NCBI RefSeq assembly: GCF_016765795.1
Contig: NZ_JAESVP010000001.1
Location: 62,001 to 126,000 of the forward strand
Direction: 5' to 3'
DNA: 64,000 nucleotides
DNA from: Fuscibacter oryzae
GTDB taxonomy: Bacteria; Pseudomonadota; Alphaproteobacteria; Rhodobacterales; Rhodobacteraceae
How positions within the stretch are numbered: the first letter of the stretch is position 1; each line of letters starts with the position of its first letter. The notes under the pieces are model-generated. The model ran no database searches. It was given only the letters and a program-made list of their open reading frames with translations, and had not been told where the DNA came from. Below are positions 59,673 through 64,000 of the stretch, one piece after another. The position numbers were made by a program, and so were the translations under genes.

Positions 59673-60602
59673 GTGAGCCAGACCGACTATCGCAATATGA
59701 TCGACGAGCCGACCTGGGCCTTCATCAAGGCGACCGATGCGGAATATCCGCCCGATACCGCCACCCTGACCATAGCCCAGCAGCGCGCGATCTATGACCG
59801 GATGTGCCGCGCCTTTCATCGCGGCTATCCGGCAGGTGTTGTCGCCGAGGATAGGGCCATTGCCGGTGTGCCCTGCCGTGTCTTTGACGGGCCGGGGCCG
59901 ATGGTGCTGTATCTGCATGGCGGGGGGTTTGTAGTCGGCGGTCTGGAAAGCCATGATGACATCTGCGCCGAAATCCGGGTGCGAACCGGCCTTGGCGTGG
60001 TCTGCGCCGATTACCGGCTTTCGCCCGAACACCTGCACCCCGCCGCCTTCGACGATTGCATCGCGGTGGCGCGCGCAGTGGGGGCCGACGGGCCGATCCT
60101 CTTGTGCGGGGACAGCGCGGGCGGCAACCTCTGCGCCGCAGTGGCCCACGCCCTGCGCCGGACGGCTGTGAAAATTCTGGGGCAGGTTCTGGCTTATCCG
60201 GGCCTAGGTGGGGATAGCGACAAGGGCAGCTATCTAACGCATGCCCATGCGCCGATGCTGACCCGCGACGATGTGCTGTTTTACAAGAACATCCGCCACG
60301 GCGCCCCATCCCCGCAAGGCGATGCCACCGTAAGCCCCTTGCAGGACACGGATTTTTCTGACCTGCCGCCCACCTTGGCGATTTCGGCGCAATGTGACCC
60401 CTTGGCCGATGACGCCCGCGATTATGCCGCAAAGATAACCGCCGCCGGGGGCTGTGCCCTCTGGGTCGAGGAGGCGGGCCTTGTCCATGCCTATCTGCGC
60501 GCGCGCCACACCGTGCCGCGCGCCGCCGCCAGCTTCACCCGCATCGTCGATGCCCTGTCTGCCATGGCCAAAGGCCAGTGGCCCCAAGGAGAGACCAAAT
60601 GA
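59673..60602 (+). CDS. Alpha/beta hydrolase, hormone-sensitive-lipase family esterase
   Basis: A 309-residue carboxylesterase-like hydrolase. It has the HSL oxyanion motif LHGGGFVVGG (82-90), YRLSPEHLHPAAFDD, nucleophile elbow GDSAGG (Ser148), acid in QCDPLADDARD and His in AGLVHAYLRAR. The start is GTG at 59673 with AGGAGA 8 bp upstream, giving MSQTDYRNMI; an ATG at 59697 is the alternative. Its stop overlaps the aldolase ATG by 4 bp (ATGA), so these two form an operon. Substrate unknown. Confidence 0.87.
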   Translation: MSQTDYRNMIDEPTWAFIKATDAEYPPDTATLTIAQQRAIYDRMCRAFHRGYPAGVVAEDRAIAGVPCRVFDGPGPMVLYLHGGGFVVGGLESHDDICAEIRVRTGLGVVCADYRLSPEHLHPAAFDDCIAVARAVGADGPILLCGDSAGGNLCAAVAHALRRTAVKILGQVLAYPGLGGDSDKGSYLTHAHAPMLTRDDVLFYKNIRHGAPSPQGDATVSPLQDTDFSDLPPTLAISAQCDPLADDARDYAAKITAAGGCALWVEEAGLVHAYLRARHTVPRAAASFTRIVDALSAMAKGQWPQGETK

Positions 60603-61345
60603 ACGCCCACACCAACCTGACCCATCTGGCCGAGCGCGTCGATATGGCCGCCGCCTTCCAATGGACGGCGCATCTGAACATGCACGAGGCTGTGGCAAAC
60701 CACTTCTCGCTGGCGGTGAACGACGACGGCTCTCGCTTTCTGATCAACCCCAACGGCCGCCATTTCAGCCGCATCAAGGCCAGCGATCTGCTGGAACTGG
60801 ACGCGAACGACCCCGCCACGATGGACCGCCCCGATGCCCCCGACCCGACCGCCTGGGGCCTGCATGGCAGCATCCACCGCGCCCTGCCCCATGCCCGCTG
60901 CGTGATGCATGTCCATTCGATCCACGCCACCGTGCTGGCCAGCCTGGCCGACAGCCACCTGCCCGCGATTGACCAGAACACCGCGATGTTTTTTGGCCGC
61001 CATGTGGTCGATGATCATTACGGCGGCATGGCGTTTGAAGAAGAGGCCGCACGCTGCGTGCATATGCTGGCCGACCCCAAGGTGACGACGATGATCATGG
61101 GCAACCATGGCGTGCTGATCATCGGCCAGACCGTCGCCGAAACCTTCAACCGGCTGTATTACTTCGAGCGCGCCGCCGAAACCTATATCCGCGCCCTGCA
61201 AACCGGGCAAAAGTTGCGCCTGCTGCCCGATGCCGTGGCCGAAAAAACCGCCCAAGAATGGGAGGCCTATCCGGGCTTTGCCAACGCCCACCTGCGCGAG
61301 ATCAAGGCGCTGCTGGATGTCAAAGGGTCAGACTACGCCGCCTGA
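60599..61345 (+). CDS. Class II aldolase/adducin-family protein
   Basis: A 248-residue zinc-dependent class II aldolase-like protein. Metal histidines appear in MHVHSIHATV (about 103-112) and MGNHGVLIIG (about 170-179). The N-terminal FQWTAHLNMHEAVANHFSLAV and the phosphate-loop-like stretch of fuculose-type aldolases are present, with no obvious Glu/Asp catalytic residue assignable. AAGGAGAG lies upstream of ATG at 60599. It is coupled to the esterase gene by a 4-bp overlap, suggesting one catabolic step follows another. Confidence 0.85.
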   Translation: MNAHTNLTHLAERVDMAAAFQWTAHLNMHEAVANHFSLAVNDDGSRFLINPNGRHFSRIKASDLLELDANDPATMDRPDAPDPTAWGLHGSIHRALPHARCVMHVHSIHATVLASLADSHLPAIDQNTAMFFGRHVVDDHYGGMAFEEEAARCVHMLADPKVTTMIMGNHGVLIIGQTVAETFNRLYYFERAAETYIRALQTGQKLRLLPDAVAEKTAQEWEAYPGFANAHLREIKALLDVKGSDYAA

Positions 61346-61346
61346 T

Positions 61347-61396
61347 CCCTTCCTCTTGGCAAAAATACTCCGGGGGTGCGGGGGCAGGCCCCCGCG
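61347..61396 (-). repeat. Hairpin-AT-purine module, copy D
   Basis: Reads on the minus strand: hairpin GGGGGCCTGCCCCC, then GCACCCCCGG, AGTATTTTTGCC and the tail AAGAGGAAGG. It lies 3' of the phosphodiesterase-like gene (stop 61399) in that gene's orientation, and 3' of the aldolase gene on the other strand. 21 bp are identical to copy C. Confidence 0.75.
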
Positions 61397-61398
61397 TC

Positions 61399-62241
61399 TT
61401 ACGCCACCATGAAGGGCGCGGCTTTCATGCTATCCGGCACCGCCACCCCCAGCCGCGTCAATATCGACGGGGCCAGCGCAAGCTGGTCCAGCACCACATC
61501 CGGCCCCGGCATCTCGGCATCGCCGAAGTAATAGAAGGCAAAGTCGCGCTGCGCCTCGGTCGTCCCACCGTGATGGCCGCGGACGTCCTGCCCGTGATCG
61601 GCGGTGACGATCACCTCATACCCCGCCATCCGCCAGCGGTCGATGAACGGCGCCAGCGTGGCATCCATCTTGAAGCACGCGTCGTCCATCTCTTCGCAAT
61701 CGTGATAGAAACGGTGGCCCATGCTGTCCAGCGTGCAGGTATGCAGGATGCCGTAGTCGATGCCCTTCACCTCGGCCAGCCGGGTCAGCGTGCCGAACAG
61801 GTCGTAATCGGCGGGGGTCATCTGGTTCACATGGCCATAGCCGTGCATGGTGTGAAACCGCCCATGGGTGATCGGGCCTTGTGGTTCGTCATATTCAATA
61901 TCACGCACCACATCGAAAGGCGCGCGGTTGAAGAATTCGGACCAATAGGAATGCGTCACCGCCCCGGTTTTCAGGCCGGCCTTGGTCGCCTCGCTGAAAA
62001 TATCGGGAAATTCCAGCCGCCGGATGCTCGCATTATCCCAGATCTTGTGAACCTGCGGTGGAACCCCAGTGTGGATCGAGGCATAGCAGCAGGCAGAGGT
62101 TGACGGCAGCACCGCCCGCATCCGCCACACCCGTGCGTCGCCATGGGCGACCCATCCTTCCAGATTGCCGAACAGCCGCCGCCAGTTGGCATAGGGCACC
62201 CCGTCAAGGATGATCAGCAGCAGTTTGCGCCCATTCGGCAT
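61399..62241 (-). CDS. Alkaline phosphatase-fold phosphodiesterase/pyrophosphatase-like protein
   Basis: A 280-residue member of the nucleotide pyrophosphatase/phosphodiesterase branch. Metal Asp is in LLLIILDGVPYANW, the nucleophile region is VLPSTSACCYASIHTG, and further ligands are in HTCTLDSMGHRFYH and VTADHGQDVRGHHGG. It is shorter than usual for the branch, and no signal peptide is visible, so it may act in the cytoplasm. A hairpin module lies between its stop and the aldolase gene. The ABC transporter gene ends 59 bp upstream, co-directional, so it may be the last gene of that operon. Substrate unknown. Confidence 0.83.
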   Translation of the reverse strand: MPNGRKLLLIILDGVPYANWRRLFGNLEGWVAHGDARVWRMRAVLPSTSACCYASIHTGVPPQVHKIWDNASIRRLEFPDIFSEATKAGLKTGAVTHSYWSEFFNRAPFDVVRDIEYDEPQGPITHGRFHTMHGYGHVNQMTPADYDLFGTLTRLAEVKGIDYGILHTCTLDSMGHRFYHDCEEMDDACFKMDATLAPFIDRWRMAGYEVIVTADHGQDVRGHHGGTTEAQRDFAFYYFGDAEMPGPDVVLDQLALAPSILTRLGVAVPDSMKAAPFMVA

Positions 62242-62255
62242 GCGGTATCTCCCAG

Positions 62256-62299
62256 CCCCGCCGTGCGCCTCCGGCGGGGATATTTATGAACAGATGATG
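62256..62299 (+). repeat. Hairpin-AT-purine module, copy E
   Basis: Hairpin CCCCGCCG/CGGCGGGG (62256-62279) runs directly into ATATTTATGAACAGATGATG. It is plus-oriented although both flanking genes are on the minus strand, so it does not terminate either neighbour in this orientation. Confidence 0.6.
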
Positions 62300-63934
62300 T
62301 CAGTTTCCGGCGCTTTCCATCTTGCGATGGGCCAGCACCTCTTCCAGCCAGCCAAGGCGCATTTCGGGCACCGAAGAGAGCAGGAGATCGGTGTAATCAT
62401 CAAACGGCGGGGTCAGCACATCGGTTTTGCTGCCATAGCGGCGGACCTCTCCCTTGTACATCACAGCGATCTTGTCAGCGATGGCTTTGACCGTTGCCAG
62501 ATCGTGGGTGATGAAGAGATAGGCCACCTGCTGCTGGGCCTGCAATTCCAAGAGCAGCTTGAGGATGCCATCCGCCACCAGCGGGTCAAGAGCCGAGGTC
62601 ACCTCATCACAGATGATCAGCTTGGGCTTTGCCGCAAGCGCGCGAGCGATGCAGACACGCTGCTTTTGCCCGCCCGACAGTTCGGCGGGATAGCGATTCT
62701 CATAGCCTTTGCCCATTTCGATCTGGTCAAGAAGCTCTTGAATTCGCTTGCGCTTTTCCTCGCCCTTCAGGCCAAAGTAAAACTCCAACGGGCGGCCGAT
62801 GATGGTGCCGACGGTCTGGCGCGGATTCATCGCCACATCGGCCATCTGGTAGATCATCTGCAATTCGCGCAGGTCGTCCTTGGTTCGTCCCGCCAGATCG
62901 CGTGACAGGTCGCGCCCGGCAAAGGTGATGCGGCCCGAGGTCGGCGGCAAAAGGCCTGTGATCGCGCGGGCAAGGGTGGATTTGCCCGATCCGCTTTCCC
63001 CCACGATGGCAAGGGTTTGCCCCGGCGCAACATCGACCGAGACATTCTTCAGCACATCGAAATGGGTGCCACGATAGCGGGCAGTCACATTGGAAACCGT
63101 CAGCACAGGTTTCGCCGCTGTCTTTTCCACATGGTCGATTGACCTGACCGAGACAAGCGCCTGGGTATAGGTTTGCTCGGGGCGGTTGATGATGTGGTCG
63201 GTGCTGCCGTATTCCACCTTTTTACCGTGGCGCAGCACCAGAATATCGTCGGCCACCTGCGCCACGACGGCAAGGTCATGGGTGATATAAAGCGCCGCGA
63301 CCCCGGTTTCATGGATCGCCCGCTTGATCGCCGCCAGAACATCAATCTGCGTCGTCACATCGAGAGCGGTGGTAGGCTCGTCAAAAATCACAAGGTCGGG
63401 CTTGGGGCACAGCGCCATTGCCGTCATCGCGCGCTGCAACTGCCCGCCCGAAACCTGATGCGGATAGCGGTCGCCGAAGGTGTCGGGGTTGGGCAGACCA
63501 AGCTGAGCAAACAGACTGCGTGCCCGTGCTTCGGCCTCGGCCTTGGGCATCACGCCATGGGCAAGCGAGGTTTCGATCACCTGCTCCATCAACTTGCGCG
63601 CCGGGTTGAAGGCGGCGGCGGCCGATTGGGCAACATAGGTCACCTCTTTGCCCCGCAGATTGCGCAAGGCCCCGACCGGCGCCTCTCGGATGTCGCGCCC
63701 GTTCAGCAGGATCTGCCCGCCCGTCAGCCGCACGCCGCCCCGGCCATAGGCCATGGCCGACAGGCCGATGGTCGATTTTCCCGCGCCGCTTTCGCCGATC
63801 AGGCCAAGCACCTTGCCCTTTTCAACCGAAACCGAAACGTCATCAACCAGCACCACATGGCGCGGCGGTTCGCCGGGCGGGTAAGAGGTCGCCTCAATCC
63901 GCAGGTTGCGGATATCCAACAGGGGTTCAGGCAC
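62300..63934 (-). CDS. Dipeptide/oligopeptide-type ABC transporter dual ATPase
   Basis: A 544-residue protein with two fused ABC ATPase domains. Domain 1 (about 1-270) has Walker A GESGAGKST, signature VSGGQLQRAM and [12 protein letters not shown]. Domain 2 (about 280-535) has [19 protein letters not shown] and LIICDEVTSALDPLV. In domain 2 the Walker B Asp-Glu is intact, but DEP is DEV. It energises a peptide/opine/sugar-type importer whose permease gene overlaps its start. The start is GTG at 63934 with AAAGGAGG upstream. It is a separate paralogue from yejF in this window. Confidence 0.92.
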   Translation of the reverse strand: MPEPLLDIRNLRIEATSYPPGEPPRHVVLVDDVSVSVEKGKVLGLIGESGAGKSTIGLSAMAYGRGGVRLTGGQILLNGRDIREAPVGALRNLRGKEVTYVAQSAAAAFNPARKLMEQVIETSLAHGVMPKAEAEARARSLFAQLGLPNPDTFGDRYPHQVSGGQLQRAMTAMALCPKPDLVIFDEPTTALDVTTQIDVLAAIKRAIHETGVAALYITHDLAVVAQVADDILVLRHGKKVEYGSTDHIINRPEQTYTQALVSVRSIDHVEKTAAKPVLTVSNVTARYRGTHFDVLKNVSVDVAPGQTLAIVGESGSGKSTLARAITGLLPPTSGRITFAGRDLSRDLAGRTKDDLRELQMIYQMADVAMNPRQTVGTIIGRPLEFYFGLKGEEKRKRIQELLDQIEMGKGYENRYPAELSGGQKQRVCIARALAAKPKLIICDEVTSALDPLVADGILKLLLELQAQQQVAYLFITHDLATVKAIADKIAVMYKGEVRRYGSKTDVLTPPFDDYTDLLLSSVPEMRLGWLEEVLAHRKMESAGN

Positions 63935-64000
63935 CGCGGCCTCCTTTCAGGCTGGTGGTGCGCGACAGGATCCAGTCGGCCACTAGGTTGACAGAGATGG
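63927..64000 (-). CDS. ABC transporter permease, C-terminal end (cut by window edge)
   Basis: The last 23 codons read ISVNLVADWILSRTTSLKGG and stop at TGA (63929-63927), overlapping the GTG start of the dual ATPase gene by 8 bp. The NLVADWL-type tail is typical of DppC-like permeases of peptide importers. The rest lies beyond the right edge. Confidence 0.7.
   Translation of the reverse strand, partial: ISVNLVADWILSRTTSLKGGRGA

Noticed and set aside
1-64000. CRISPR arrays, tRNA or rRNA genes, prophage or intact insertion sequences
   Set aside because: No regularly spaced repeat series, no tRNA cloverleaf with CCA-type end and no transposase or phage structural gene was recognised by eye. A tRNAscan or ISfinder run could still reveal something missed.

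Overview
The window is a chromosomal segment of a high-GC alphaproteobacterium, most probably a member of the Rhodobacteraceae. The evidence is convergent: a bioMNY biotin ECF transporter, a putA/putR proline pair with an Lrp-type activator, fnrL divergent from hemN across an FNR box, a membrane-anchored cytochrome c of the cytochrome cy type, a class I lysyl-tRNA synthetase, and adjacent dnaX-ybaB-recR genes. I saw no prophage, intact insertion sequence, CRISPR array, tRNA or rRNA. The one RNA gene recognised is ffs (SRP RNA). Everything here is read by eye; no database search was possible.

Layout. 0-5 kb: topA 5' end, dprA, gabT, a multi-hairpin repeat and an amidase. 4.9-7.8 kb: bioMNY, an Rrf2 regulator, and two small membrane-protein genes divergent from it. 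7.8-13.5 kb: a DinB-fold protein, a rhodanese-ChrB fusion with the ChrA chromate transporter, a second copy of the multi-hairpin repeat, a GNAT enzyme, a cupin and an HPP-CBS membrane protein. 14.3-21.7 kb: a proline/hydroxyproline catabolic block (putA, putR, two proline-racemase-family enzymes, a 4-oxalocrotonate-type tautomerase and a GntR regulator). 21.7-27.4 kb: a doc toxin relic, an RND efflux pair, an imuB pseudogene and ffs. 27.5-33.8 kb: housekeeping hydrolases and a reductase, nudC, pheA and the cytochrome. 33.9-40.9 kb: the yejABEF oligopeptide importer with a coupled glycosyltransferase. 41-43.1 kb: hemN and fnrL. 43.2-47.7 kb: a tight operon of three alpha/beta hydrolases, a threonine-dehydratase-like enzyme and an enolase-superfamily protein. 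47.8-55 kb: lysK, a TerB-like protein, dacB, nadD, a MarR-GNAT fusion and ettA. 55-58.7 kb: a 25-residue membrane peptide, mog, dnaX, ybaB and recR. 58.7-64 kb: a small membrane protein, a pseudo-receiver protein, an esterase, a class II aldolase, a phosphodiesterase-like enzyme and a dipeptide-type ABC transporter.

The most interesting material is non-coding or at family edges. (1) A 285-290 bp intergenic element is present twice with a 141-bp identical core, several hairpins, mutually exclusive pairings and one compensatory base-pair change. (2) The hydroxyproline block has a proline-racemase-family enzyme whose two usual catalytic cysteines are both replaced (Ser and Thr). It sits beside a tautomerase, and a shared GTATACGATC motif lies upstream of both racemase-family genes. 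(3) Five copies of a module consisting of a GC-rich hairpin, an AT step and a purine tail occur between genes. (4) The FNR box lies exactly 41.5 bp from the hemN start codon, with a -10-like hexamer that predicts an almost leaderless transcript. (5) Degraded imuB and doc genes mark former mutagenesis and toxin-antitoxin loci.
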